From positions 1 through 64,000 of the forward strand of contig NW_022651087.1 of NCBI RefSeq assembly GCF_004027225.2: a DNA stretch of 64,000 nt, written 5' to 3'. Positions within the stretch are counted from its first letter, which is position 1; each line of letters begins with the position of its first letter. The notes below the pieces were generated by a model that was not told where the DNA came from, made no database searches, and saw only the letters and a program-made list of their open reading frames with translations. Both the position numbers and the translations under genes were made by a program. Positions 22,200-33,993 of the stretch are shown in pieces. This DNA comes from Strigops habroptila (lineage: Eukaryota; Chordata; Aves; Psittaciformes; Psittacidae).

Positions 22200-22550
22200 A
22201 CCCCAAAAGCCCTCCAGGGACCATCAAATGGGGCTCAGGGACCCCAAATGGCCTCAAAGGACCCCAAAATGGGGCTCAAGAACCCGAAAATGGGCTTCAG
22301 GGACTCCAAATGGCCCCCAAAGAGCCCAAAACCCACCCAAGGGAGCCCAAAATGGGGCCCAGGGACCCCAAAATGACTCTCAATGACCCCAAAATGGGGC
22401 TCAAGAACCCCCAAATGGGCCCTAGGGACCCCCAATGGTCTCAAGGGGCCCCAAAATAGGTCTCAGGGACCCCAAAAGGGACCCCAGAAGGGACTCAATG
22501 GCCCCAAAAGGGGGCTCAAGGACCCCAAAATGACCCAACCCCCCCGATGT
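22200..22550. repeat. GGACCCCAAAATGGGGCTCA array
   Basis: About 30-36-bp units around CAGGGACCCCAAAATGGGGCTCAAG; each unit has a short inverted pair CCCCA...TGGGG. Confidence 0.85.
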
Positions 22551-22619
22551 CCCCTCCATCACCACCTTTATTGTCGCCATTGAGACCAATCGCCCCCCCC
22601 CCCATGATCCCCGTGTCCC

Positions 22620-23560
22620 CCAATGGGGCTCTTCCCATTGGATCCCGCCCCTCCCATTGGCCCGTTCCCTCTCCTTCACCCAATCCCCTTCCTCCTCCCT
22701 TAGCCCCGCCCATCTCTTCCCCTTCACCCAATCCCGTCCCACCCTCACCCCCATCTCCCATCCAATCCCCTCCCTCCTCCCTCCCTTCATCCTGCCCTTC
22801 CCCTCCCATTGGCCTGTCCCTTCCCCTCTCCCCCAATCCCCTTCCTCCTCCCTTAACCCCGCCCCTCCCTTCTCTCAACCAATCCCGTCCCTTCCTTAAT
22901 TCCTCCGTCCCTTCTCCCATCCAATCCCGTGTTCCCTCTCCCTCCCTTCATCCCGCCCCTCTCGTCTCCCAGCCAATCCCGTCCCTCCTCCCTTCGCCCC
23001 GCCCCTCCCTCCTCTCATCCAATCCCCTTCCTCCTCTCTTAGTCCCCCTCCGCCCGTCCCTTCTCCCATCCAATCCCATGTTCCCTCTCCGTCCCTTACC
23101 CCGCCCCTCCCTCCTCCCACCCAATCCCCTTCCTTCTCCCTTAACCCCTCCCCTCCCTCCTTCCACCCAATCCCGTCCCTTCCTTTTAACCCCTCCCTCC
23201 TCCCACCCAATCCCCTGTTCCCCCTCCCTCTATTCGCCCCGCCCTTCTCCTCCCATTGGCCCATGCCCTCTCCTTCCCCCAATCCCCTTCCTCCTCCCTT
23301 AGCCCCCCCTCCCGTCCCTTCTCCCATCCAATCCCGTGTTCCCCCTCCCTCCCTTAGCCCCGCCCCTCTCTCCTCACATCCAATCCCCTTCCTTCTCCCT
23401 TCGCCCCCCCCCGTCCCTTCTCCCATCCAATCCCGTGTTCCCCTTCCCTCCCTTAGCCCCGCCCTTCCCTCCTCCCACCCAATCCCCTTCCTTCTCCCTT
23501 CGCCCCGCCCCTCCTTTCCCCCACCCAATCCCGTCCCTCCCTTCGCCCCGCCCCTTTCCC
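22620..23560. repeat. CCAAT / GC-box minisatellite upstream of ARMC5
   Basis: About twenty units of roughly 35-60 bp with the order CTTAGCCCCGCCCCTCCC then CACCCAATCCCCTTCC, plus some CCCATTGGCC variants. CCAAT (NF-Y type) and CCGCCC (Sp/KLF type) words thus alternate regularly up to about 100 bp before the ARMC5 ATG. Confidence 0.85.
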
Positions 23561-23666
23561 GCCACCCCGCGCGCGCGGCGTCCCTTCTCTCTCCTTCCCC
23601 CCCTCCCTCCTCCTCCCTCCCTCACCCCCCCCCCCTCCCCGCGCTCTGTCGCGACAGCCGGTCGCG

Positions 23667-26600
23667 ATGTCGGAGCCGCTGGGCTGGTGCGTGGAGGCGG
23701 TTCGCGCCGCGGCCGAGCCGGGGCTGTCGCGGGCGCTGTGGGCGCTGCGGGCGCGGCACACGCGGGGCCCCGGCGGCGCCGCTCGCTTCCGGGAGCGCGG
23801 CGGGCTCGGGCCGCTGCTGGAGCTGCTGGGCCCGGAGCGGCCGCGGCGCCGCCTGGAGCTGGCGCTGAGCGTGCTCGCGAACCTCTGCACCGAGAGCGGC
23901 TGCCGCCGGCAGGCCAGGGCGCTCGGCGCCGTGCCCGGCCTCGGTCAGAGCCCGCGGGGACGGGGGGAAAGGGGGGGAATGGGGGGGATAGAGGAGGAAT
24001 GGGGGGGGAAATAGGGGGGAAAGGGGGAGAAATAGGGGGGAAAGGGGGGAGAAATAGAGGAGAAAGGGGGGAAATGGGGGGGAAGGGGGGAGAAATAGGG
24101 GGAAAAGGAGGAACTGGGGCTAAATAGAAGGGAAAAGGGGGGGATAGAGGGGGAATGGGGGGATTAATGGGGCCAAATAGAAGGGGAATGGGGGGAAATA
24201 GGGGGAAAAGGGGGAGAAATAGGGGGGAAAGGGGGGGAATGGGGGGAAAAGGGAGAAATAGGGGGAAAAGGGGAAGAAATAAGGGGAAAAGGGGGAACTG
24301 GTGCTAAATAGAACGGAAATGGGGAAATGGGGGGGGAATGGGGCTAAATAGAAGGGAAATGGGGGGAAAAGGAAGGGAATGGGCAGAATAAGGGGGAAAG
24401 GGGGGAAATGGGGCTAAATAGAAAGGAAATGAAGGGGAATGGGGAGAATTGGGTGGGGAAGGAGGAATAGAGGGGGAATGGGGGGATAAATGGGGCTAAA
24501 TAGAAGGGGAATGGGGAGAATAGGGTGAGAAATAGGGGGGAAAAGGGGGAACTGGGGTAAAATAGAAGAGAAATGGGGGGGAAAGGGGGGGAATGGGGAG
24601 AATAAGAGGGGGAATGGGGGAAAAGGGAGGAATGGGGTGAATAGGAGAGAAAGGGGGGGAATGGGAAGAATAGGGGGGAAATGGGGCTAAATAGAAGGGA
24701 AATGGGGGAATAGAGGGGAAATGGGGGAGAAATAGGGGGAAAAGGGCAGAAAAGGGGGAGAAATAGGGGGTAATTGGGAGAAAAACGGGAGAAATATGGG
24801 CGAAAAGGGGGCAATGGGGCTAAATAGAAGAGAAATGGGGGGAATGGGGGAAATAGAGGGGAAAGAGGGTGGAAAAGGGGGAGAAATAGGGGAGAAATGG
24901 GGGGGAATAGAAGGGAAATGGGGGGCCATGGGGAAAAGGGGGTAAATAGAGGGGGAAGGGGGGGAGAAATGGGGGGAAATAGAGGGGAAAAGGGAGGAAG
25001 GGGGTTAAATGTGGGGAGAAGGGAAGGAATGGGGAGAAATAGGGCGGGAAGGGGGGAAATGGGGTAAAGTGGGTGGAAAAGGGGGTCATAGAGGGGGAAT
25101 GGGGGGATAAATGGGGCTGAATAGAACAGAAATGGAGGGAATGGGGAAAAGAGGGGAAATAGAACAGGAATGGGGGGAAATAGGGGGAAAAGGGAGGAAT
25201 CGAGGGGGAAATGGGGTAAAAAGGAGGGGAATGGGGGGAAATGGGGGAAATAGAGGGGAAATGGGTGAAAAGAGGGGGAATAGAGGGGGAAAAGAGGAGA
25301 AATGTGGGAAAAGGGGGGTAAAATGGGAGTAAATAGAGGGGGAAGGGGGAAATGGGGGGGGAAAGGGGAGAAATAGGGGTAAAAAGGGGAAAATGAGTGG
25401 AAAATGGGTGGGAAAGGGGGGAATAGGGTAAGAATGGTGGAGAAGGAGTTAAAATGGGGGTAAATAGAGGGGGCAATGGGGTAAAATGGGGGGAAAAGGG
25501 GGCAATGGGAGAAAAGGGGGGAAATGGGGGGAAAAGGGGGGAAAAAGGGGGGGAATGGGGGGGAAAAGGGGTAACGTGGGTCCCATTGCCCCCCACTGAT
25601 CCTCCCATTGATGCCCCCATTGCCCCCCACTGATGCACCCCCCAATGCCCCCATTGCCCCCCCATTGCTCCCCCCATTGATGCCCCCATTGCCCCCCATT
25701 GCTCCCCACCGATGCCCCCACTGATGCCCCCATTGATGCCCCCCATTGCTCCCCACTGATGCCCCCATTGATGCCCCCATTGCCCCCCCCAATGCCCCCA
25801 TTGATGCCCCATTGCCCCCCATTGCCCCCCCACTGATGCCCCCGATGCCCCGTTGCCCCCCCGCAGTGGCGCTGCTGTCGTCCCCCGGCCCCGAGAGCGT
25901 GCACAACCGGGTGGCGCGGGCGCTCGCCAACCTGGCGCTGGAGCCCGACGGGGCCCGCGACGTCCTCGAGGCGGGTGAGCCCCAGGGGCCCGCGGTGGGG
26001 CTGGGGGGGCTGTGGGGTGCCTGGGGGGGGTATGGGGGGGGGTATGGGGTGTCTGGGTGGGGGCTATGGGGGGCTGTGGGGTGCCTGGGGGGGGCACTAT
26101 GGGGGGCTGGGGGGGGGTATGGGGTGTCTGGGTGGGGGCTATGGGGGGCTCTGGGGTGCCTGGGGGGGCACTATGGGGGGCTATGGGTGCCTGGGGGGGG
26201 GCTGTGGGGGGCTATGGGGTGCCTGGGGGGGGCACTATGGGGGGCTGGGGGGGGTATGGGGGGCTATGGGGTTCGGGGGGGGGGCTATGGGGGGCTGTGG
26301 GGTCCCTGGGTGGGTTCCTCAGGTCCATAAGTGTCCCTATAGCGCCCTTAAGTGTCCCTATAGTGCTCCTGAATGTCCCTGTAGCACCCCTAAGTGCCTC
26401 CATAGCGCCCCTAAGTGTCCCTATAGTGCCCCTAAGCATCCGTATAAGCCCCCTAAGCGTCCTTATAGCACCATAAGTGTCCCTATAGCACCCATAAGTG
26501 TCCCTATAGCACCCATAAGTGTCTCTATAGCACCCATAACCGTCTCTCTAATGCCTACATGTGCCTGTAGTGCCCCTGAGCACCTCTATAGCACCCCTGA

Positions 26601-29600
26601 GGGTCCCCGTAGCGCCCATAGGCAGGTCTGTGGCGCCCGCCGTGCCCGTGCAGGCCACTGACTGCTCCGTCCCCCGCAGGAGCGGCGCCGCTGCTGGTGC
26701 GCCTGGCGGGGGGCTGCCGCGGCGCCTCGTGCCTGCACAGCGCGGCGCGGGCGCTGCGCATCCTGGCCTCGCACCCGGCGCCGCGGCGCGCCCTGGCCCG
26801 CGCCGGCGCCGTGCGGGCCCTGGCGCTGCGCCTGGCGGGGCTGGCCCCCGCGCACCCCGCGGCGCCCGCCCTGGCGCGCGCCCTGCGGGGGCTCACGGCC
26901 GAGCCCGGCCCGGCGCTGCGCGACCTGCGCCCGGCGCTGCCGGCCCTGGCCGCCCTGGCCCGCCACCGGCGCCGCGACCACCGGCACCCGGCGCTGGGCG
27001 CCATCGGCAACGCCTGCGCCCAGGCCACCCTGCGGCCCGCGCTGGGCGCCGCCGGCGCCGTGGAGCCCGTGCTGGACGAGGTGAGGCGGGCGCTGGGCGC
27101 CGCCGGCAGCCTCCGCGGCTGCGGCGCCGTCCGCGCGCTCTGCCTGCTGGCGCGGGAGGCCGTGAACCGGCTGCGCATCCGCTCGGCCGGCGGCCTGGAG
27201 CTGCTGCTGCGGCTGCTGGCGGAGCCCCGCGCCAAGGCCTGCCGGCCCCGGCTGCTGCTCGCCCTGGCCGCCTTCGCCTACGACCACGAGGCGCTGCTGG
27301 CCATGGAGGCGCACGGCGCCGTGCCGCTGCTCGCCGACGTGCTGCGCGCCCGCGCCGAGCAGCGCGAGGCCGCGCCGGCGAAGAAGGGGAGAGGCCGGGA
27401 GCGCCGCGGCGAGGAGGAGGAGGAGGAGGAGGAGGAGGAGGAGGAGGAGGAGGATGAAGCCGCCGCGTCCTGCGACCAGCCCCGGGACGTGGTGGAGCAG
27501 CACAAGGCGGCCACGGGGAGCTTCAGGGGGCTCAGGTGAGCGGGGGGGCGGAGATGGGGGGATGGATGGAGGTGGTGGGATGGGGTTGGGATGGATGTAG
27601 GACATGGTGGGATGGCGTTTGGAGATGGTGGGATGAGGGGCAGGATGTGGTGGGAGGGTTCCTGATGGTTCTTTACCCGCTTTGGATGGTTCTTGGTGGT
27701 TCTTTAGGCCCTTTAGGTGCTTCTTGATGGTTCTTTGGGACCTTTAGTTGGTTTTAGATGGTTCCTGATGAGTTCTTGTGGGTTCTTTAGTCACTATAGA
27801 TGGTTCTTAATGGGTTCTGATGGGTCCTTCCGCCCCTTTAGATGGTTCTTGATGGTTGTTTATCCCCTATAGATGGTTCTTGATTGGTTCTGATGGGTTC
27901 TGATGGGTCCTTCAGCCCCTTTAGATGCTTCTTGATGGTCCTTCAGCTCCTTTAGTTGGTTCCTGATGGTTCCTGATGGGTTCTGATGGGTTCTGTTGGG
28001 TTCTGATGGGTCCTTCAGCCCCTTTAGATGGTTCTTGATGGTTGTTTATCCCCTATAGATGGTTCTTGATTGGTTCTGATGGGTTCTGATGGGTCCTTCA
28101 GCCACTTTAGATGCTTCTTGATGGTCCTTCAGCTCCTTTAGTTGGTTCCTGATGGTTCCTGATGGGTTCTGATGGGTTCTGTTGGGTTCTGATGGGTCCT
28201 TCAGCCCCTTTAGATGCTTCTTGATGGTCCTTCAGCTCCTTTAGTTGGTTCCTGATGGTTCCTGATGGGTTCTGATGGGTTCCGTTGGGTTCTGATGGGT
28301 CCTTCAGCCCCTTTAGATGCTTCTTGATGGTCCTTCAGCTCCTTTAGATGGTTCCTGATGGGTTCTGTTGGGTTCTGATGGGTCCTTCAGCCCCTTTAGA
28401 TGCTTCTTGATGGTCCTTCAGCCCCTTTAGATGGTTCTTGGTGGTTCTTTGAGACCTTTAGTTGGTTTTAGATGGTTCCTAATGAGCTCTGATGAGTTCT
28501 TTAGCCGCTATAGGTGGTTCTTGATGGTTCTTTGAGACCTTTACGTGGTCCCTGCTGGCTCCTGACGTGTGTCTCGTCCCTCGGCAGGTCGTGGCTGCTC
28601 TCGGAGTCGCTGTCCCCGCCGCCCTCTCCGCCGCGCTCGCCCCCCCCCGCGGCCGCCGCCGCCGCCCCCCCGCTGGCGCCGCTGGCGCTGCCGCAGGGGC
28701 GGTGCTACGGGGACCCCCGGCACCCCGACGCCCCCGTCCTGCTGCTGCTGGCGCGCTTCACCTTCCTGGCGGAGCCCAGCAGGGCGCTGGTCGCCCCCCC
28801 GGTGCTGCGGGGCCTCCTGCGGTACCTGGCGGGGGTCCCGGCGCCCCCCCCCGTGCTGCAGAGGCTGCTGCAGCACCTCTTGGGGTACCCCCCGTTCCTG
28901 GGGGTGCTCGTCAGGGGCTTCGTGCCCTCTCTGCTCCGCTCCTGGCTGGTGCTTGGGGTGGCCCCCCCCTGCGGCCGCGACCCCCCGGGGGGGGCGGGGG
29001 GGGCCCCGGAGGCGTGGGGAGCGGAGAGGAGGGAGAGGCTCAGGGAGACCGGTGAGTGGGGGGGGACGGGGAGGGTACGGGGGGGTATAGGGGGGGTGTG
29101 GGGGGTTATAGAGGAGATATGGGGGGGGTTTGGGGGGTATAGAGGGGATATGGGGGGGTTTGGGGGATATGGGGGGTTATAGAGGGGTTATGGGGGGGGT
29201 TTGGGGGGATATGGGGGTTATGGGGGGTTTGGGGGGTAGGGGGGGATATGGGGGGGTATAGGGGGGATATGGGGGGGTTTGGGGGGGTAGGGGGGGATAT
29301 GGGGGGGTATAGCGGGGGTATGGGGGGTTATAGAAGGGATATGGGGTGGGTTTGGGGGGATATAGGGGAGATCTGGAGGGTTATAGAGGGGATATGGGGG
29401 GGTATGGGGGGATATGGGGGGGTATGGGGGTTTGTAGAGGAGATGTGGGGGTTTGGGGGGTATAGGGGGTGTATAGGGGGGTTTGGAGGGGTATGGGGGG
29501 TTATAGAGGGGATATGAGGTGGGTTTGGGGGGATATGGGGGGGTATAGGGGGGATATGGGGGTTATAGAGGGGATATGGGGGGGGTTTGGGGGAATATAG

Positions 29601-32600
29601 GGGGGATATGGGGGGTTATAGAGGGGATATGGGGGGTATAGGGGGATATAGGGAGGGTTTGGAGGGGTATAGGGGGCTATGGGGGGGTATAGAGGAATAT
29701 AGAGGAGGTATGGAGGAGTATAGAGGGGATATGGGGGGGTATTGGGGGGGGTTTGGAGGGGTATAGGGTGGTTTTGGGGGGATATAGAGCGCTATGGGGG
29801 GGTATAGGGGTGTATGGGGGGTTATAGAGGGGATATGGGGTGGGTTTGGAGGGATATGGGGGTTATAGGGGGTTATAAGAGGATGTAGGGGGCTTTGGAG
29901 GGGTATAGGGGGCTATGGAGTGGTTTTGGGGGGGATATAGAGCGCTATGGGGGGTATAGGGGGGAATTGGGAGGATATATAGAGAAGTTAGAGGGGGATA
30001 TGGGCGGTGGGTGGGAATGGGGGAGATATAGGGGATATGGGGGGGATATGGATGGGAATTGCGGGGCTATGGGGGTTATAGAGGGGCTATGGGGGTTATA
30101 GAAGGGCTGTGGGGGGTATAGAGGGGCTATGGGGGGCTATGGCGGGTTACAGAGGGGCTATGGGGGGTATGGGGGGGTATGGGGCGCGCCGGGGCGCTGC
30201 AGAGGCGCCCATGGGTGCCCGTGCCCCGCAGGCGAGGCGCTGCTCCGCACCGTGGCCGCCGTGGCCGCGGCTCCCTTCGGCGTCGGGCTCCTCACGCACA
30301 TGCTGCGCTGCGGGAGCGCCCCCACGCGGCTGGCGTGTGCCACTGCGCTGCCGCTGCTCGCCAGGTACCCACAGACACCCATAGACACCCATAGAGCCCC
30401 CACAGAGACCCATAGAGACCCATAGACACCCATAGAGAGCCATAGGCACCCCATAGACACCCCATAGAGCCCCATAGACACCCACTGGCGTGTGCCACTG
30501 CACTGCCGCTGCTCGCCAGGTACCCACAGAGCCCCACAGAGCCCCATAGAGCCCCATAGACACCCCATAGAGACCCATAGAGACCCATAGACATCCACTG
30601 GCATGTGCGACTGCACTGCCGCTGCTCGCCAGGTACCGCGGAGCCCCATAGAGACCCATAGAGCCCCACAGAGCCCCACAGAGACCCATAGAGACCCATA
30701 GAGCCCCCATAGAGACCCACAGAGGCCCCATAGAGACCCATAGAGACCCATAGACACCCCATAGAGCCCCATAGGCATCTATAGATACCCCATAGACACC
30801 TATAGATACCCCATAGAGCCCCATGGATACCTGTAAATACCCGTTGACACCTATTGGTACCCCATAGGCACCCCATAGATCCCATAGACACCCATTGACA
30901 CCCTATAGATCCCCATAGACACTCAATGATACCCCATAGACACCCAATGATACCCCATTGATACCCCATAGATCCCCATAGCCCCCCATAAACACCACCC
31001 CACTCCCCGCAGACCCCCCTAAACCCCATAGACACCCCATAGACACCCCATAGCTGCCACAGACCCCCCCTAGACCCCCCCCAGACCCCCATCGCCACCC
31101 CCTATAACCCCCCCCAGACCCCCCCCATTGCCCTCCCCACCTGCCCCCCTCCCCCCTTCCCCCTTAGCATGACGTTGGCATGACGCTGGCGTGTGCTTGG
31201 CGTGTCCAGGCCCTCGTCGCCGGCGCACGAGCTGCTGTGGGGCGGGGGGGCCGTGGCGCTGCTGCTCTCGGCCGTGGCCCAGGGCCCCGCGTCCCCCTTC
31301 GAGCCCCCCCCGGCCTTCCTGCTCTACGCCGCCGACGCCATCGCCCTGCTGCGCGCACACGCCAAGGACACGTCTGCGCACGCCAAGGACACGTCTGCGC
31401 ACGCCGAGGACACGTCTGCGCACGCCAAGGACATGCCTGGACACGCGGAGGACACGCCAAGGCGGGTGCTGGCCGCGGCAGCGCAGCCGGAGGATGCTCT
31501 GGAGGTTGAGGTAGGGGCTGGTGTGGGGCGCGTGCCCCATAGATACCCCATGGGCACAGCATTGAGCTCCATAGGTGCCCCATAGATGGCATGGAGCCCC
31601 CATAGATGCCCCATAGATCCTCATAGATACCCCATAGATGGCATAGACCCCCCATAGATGCCCCATAGACCCCCATAGACCCACATAGATACCCCATAGA
31701 TGCCCCATAGACACCAATAGACTCCCCATAGAGCCCCAAAGATACCCTATTGACCCCCATAGACACCCCATAGATCCCCATAGATGCCCCATAGATCCTC
31801 ATAGATACCCCATAGATGGCATAGACCCCCCATAGATGCCCCATAGACCCCCATAGACCCACATAGATACCCCATAGATGCCCCATAGACACCAATAGAC
31901 TCCCCATAGAGCCCCAAAGATACCCCATTGACCCCCATAGACACCCCATAGATCCCCATGGACACCATAGACACCCCATGGACACCCATAGACACCCCAT
32001 AGATCCATATAGACACCAATAGACACCCCATAGAGTGCCCCGTAGGCACCCATATACCCACGTAGACACCCCATAGACGCCCCATAGATGCCCATAGGCT
32101 CCCCATAGACACCTGAAGACACCCCATAGAGCCATGTAGACTCCCCATAGACACCCCAGGGACCCCCATAGACACCCCATAGATGGCCATAGACCCCCAT
32201 AGACACCCCATAGACCCCCCTGGATGGTCTCCAACCCCCCGCCTGCTCCCCCATAGGTGCCCAATGGGGCCGGCGAGGAGCTGTGGGGCCCGGCGGAGCC
32301 AGAGGCCGCCCCCCAAGCGGACGTCCTGGCCCAGCTGCCCCCATTGCTGTCCCCTCTGCCCCACGGCGCCCCCCCGGCCTCCTCCCCTCCCTGTGGGGGC
32401 ACGGGGGGCTCCAGCCCGTGGCCAAGCTCTTCTGACCCACGTCCAGCCTCTCCCAACCCACCTCCAGCCTCTTCCACCCCAGTCCCAAGCTCCAAACCCT
32501 CTCCCAACCCATCTCCCACCCCATTCCTGAGCTCCAACCCACCTCCAGCCTCTTCCAACCCATATCCAATGTCCTCCAACCCACCTCCAACAGGTTCCAA

Positions 32601-33993
32601 CCCATCTCCAACCCCTTCCAACCCATATCCAATGTCCTCCAACCCATCTCCAACCTGTTCCAACCCATCTCCCACCCCATTCCTAAGCTCCAACCCATCT
32701 CCAACCTTCTCTAACCCATCTCCAACAGGTTCCAACCCATCTCCAACCCCTTCCAACCCATGTCCAATGTCCTCCAACCCATCTCCAACCTCTCCCAACC
32801 CATCTCCAACCTGTTCTAATCCATATCCAATGTCCTCCAACCCACCTCCAACAGGTTCCAACCCACCTCCAGCCTCTCCCAACCCATCTCCAACCTGTTC
32901 TAACCCATATCCAGTGTCTTCCAACCCATCTCCAGCCCCTTCCAACCCATGCGTGGTGACTTCCAACCCATTTCCAGCCTCTCCCAATCCATCTCCAACC
33001 TTCTCGAACCCATGTCCCACCCTATTCCTGAGCTCCAAGCCACCTCCAACCTCTCCCAACCCACCGCCAACCTTCTCCACCCCATCTCCAACCTGTTCTA
33101 ACCCATATCCAGTGTCCTCCAAGCCACCTCCAGCCTCTCCCACCCCATGTCTGATGTCCCCCAACCCATCTCCAACCTGTTCTAACCCATCTCCAGCCTC
33201 TCCCACCCCATGTCTGATGTCCCCCAACCCATCTCCAACCTGTTCTAACCCATCTCCAGCCTCTCCCACCCCATCTCCGCCAGGTTCCACCCCATCTCCG
33301 ACCTTCTCCCCCCCCGCTCCAGCCCCCCCCGCCCCCTGCCCTTACTCCCAAGCCCCCCACGACCTCCTCCTGCTGCCGGGCGGCCTCCCCCCCGCCATCC
33401 CGGCGTGGCGCTCGGCGCTGGCCGCCTCCTCCCCGGTGCTGCGGGCGATGCTGCTGGGTCCCTTCCTGGAGGCCCGGCAGCGGGAGGTCTCCTTGGCCGG
33501 CGCCCCCCGCCTGCCGCTGCTGCTGCTGCTGCACTTCCTGCACGGCTGCCGCCGCTGCCCGCTGCTGGCAGCGCCGGTGCCGCCCGCTGCCGCCGGCGCC
33601 GCCGCCGCGCTGGCGCGCCGCTTCCTGCTGCCGCAGCGCGGCCTGTTCGAGCGCACGGTGGCGGCGGCGGCGCGGGGGGCGCCGGCCGCGCTGTGGGCCG
33701 CGGCGGAGCGCTGGGGCTCGGCCCCGCTGGCGCTGCGGGCCTGCGCGCTGCTGCTGCGGGGGCCGCCGCGGCGCGTGGCGCGGCGCCTGGCTGCCGTGCG
33801 CCGCTGCGCCCGCTGCCCCCGGCGCCTGGCCGCCGCGCTCATGGGCGCCATAAGGGGCGCGGGGGAGGGGGACATGGGGGGCTGGGGGGACGGGGACCCC
33901 CTGCTCATGGAGCCCGCGGCGGGGTGGGGGGCTGAGCTGGAGGGGGAGGGGGGGGGGCTATGGGGAGAGCCGGGACCCCCAGGAGGACCCTGA
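23667..33993 (+). CDS. ARMC5: ARMC5, armadillo repeat-containing protein 5
   Basis: ARM-repeat plus BTB protein. The human protein is a cullin-3 substrate adaptor acting on RNA polymerase II subunit RPB1 and a tumour suppressor of the adrenal cortex. Exons 23667-23943, 25867-25974, 26680-27535, 28588-29051, 30232-30364, 31210-31510, 32257-33993 chain in phase to 1,291 aa (human about 935). Recognisable: LELALSVLANLCTESGCRRQ, ARALANLALEPDGARDVLEA, GAIGNACAQATLRPALG, REAVNRLRIRSAGGLELLLR, ARFTFLAEPSRALV, LLRSWLVLGVAP, FGVGLLTHMLRCGS, then the BTB-like HDLLLLPGG / RAMLLGPFLEARQ / LLHFLHGCRRC near aa 1078-1245. The extra length is a Glu run (about aa 372-387), an AHAKDTS repeat (exon 6) and about 300 aa of NPSP repeats between ARM and BTB. 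The stop at 33991-33993 follows a G-run. A second open frame continues beyond it. Confidence 0.95.
23944..25590. repeat. GGGGGAAATGGGGCTAAATAGAAG array, ARMC5 intron 1
   Basis: About 1.6 kb of purine-rich degenerate units; the plus strand is almost entirely G and A with T in ATGGGG and TAAATAG. Confidence 0.9.
25590..25860. repeat. CCCCCATTGATGCCCCCATTG array, ARMC5 intron 1 end
   Basis: Abrupt switch from purine-rich to pyrimidine-rich units CATTGCCCCCCATTGATGCC, ending at the exon 2 acceptor. Confidence 0.85.
25975..26679. repeat. G-rich then CCTATAGCACCCCTAAGTGT arrays, ARMC5 intron 2
   Basis: 25985-26310 is made of GGGGGGCTATGGGGTGCCTG units; 26320-26620 of CCCTAAGTGTCCCTATAGCG units of about 20 bp. 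Confidence 0.88.
27536..28587. repeat. TTTAGATGGTTCTTGATGG array, ARMC5 intron 3
   Basis: Higher-order units of about 125 bp (for example CCTTCAGCCCCTTTAGATGC, TTCCTGATGGTTCCTGATGG), repeated at least four times from 27820 to 28440. T-rich compared with the other arrays. Confidence 0.88.
29052..30210. repeat. GGGGGGATATGGGGGGTTATAG array, ARMC5 intron 4
   Basis: About 1.1 kb of G-rich units of 15-30 bp, such as GGGGATATGGGGGGTTATAG and GGGGGGTTTGGGGGGATAT. Confidence 0.9.
30330..30640 (+). repeat. Triplicated ARMC5 exon 5 end with its splice donor
   Basis: The last 35 bases of exon 5 and the donor (CTCGCCAG before GTAC) occur at the true site (GT at 30365) and again with GT at 30520 and 30633, embedded in CCCATAGAGACC array DNA. 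The copies differ at a few bases (TGCGCTG to TGCACTG). Confidence 0.92.
30641..31190. repeat. CCCATAGAGACCCATAGAC array, ARMC5 intron 5
   Basis: Short repeats of ACCCATAGA and CCCCATAGA type; the last 130 bases before the acceptor are C-rich. Confidence 0.88.
31511..32256. repeat. CCCCATAGATGCC array with a 178-bp duplication, ARMC5 intron 6
   Basis: 31604-31781 and 31782-31959 are near-identical copies 178 bp apart, within shorter CCCCATAGA units. Confidence 0.88.
32430..33330 (+). repeat. Coding minisatellite in ARMC5 exon 7 (NPSP repeats)
   Basis: In-frame units coding PNPSPTCSNPSPASPTP, SNPYPMSSNPPPTGSNP and similar, based on TCCAACCCATCTCCAACC. The frame stays open into the BTB-like region, so the repeat is translated if exon 7 is used. 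Confidence 0.88.

Noticed and set aside
22567-22572. Minus-strand AATAAA near 22567 as the end of a minus-strand gene
   Set aside because: No minus-strand exon was found to its right before ARMC5; the DNA there is the CCAAT/GC-box array.
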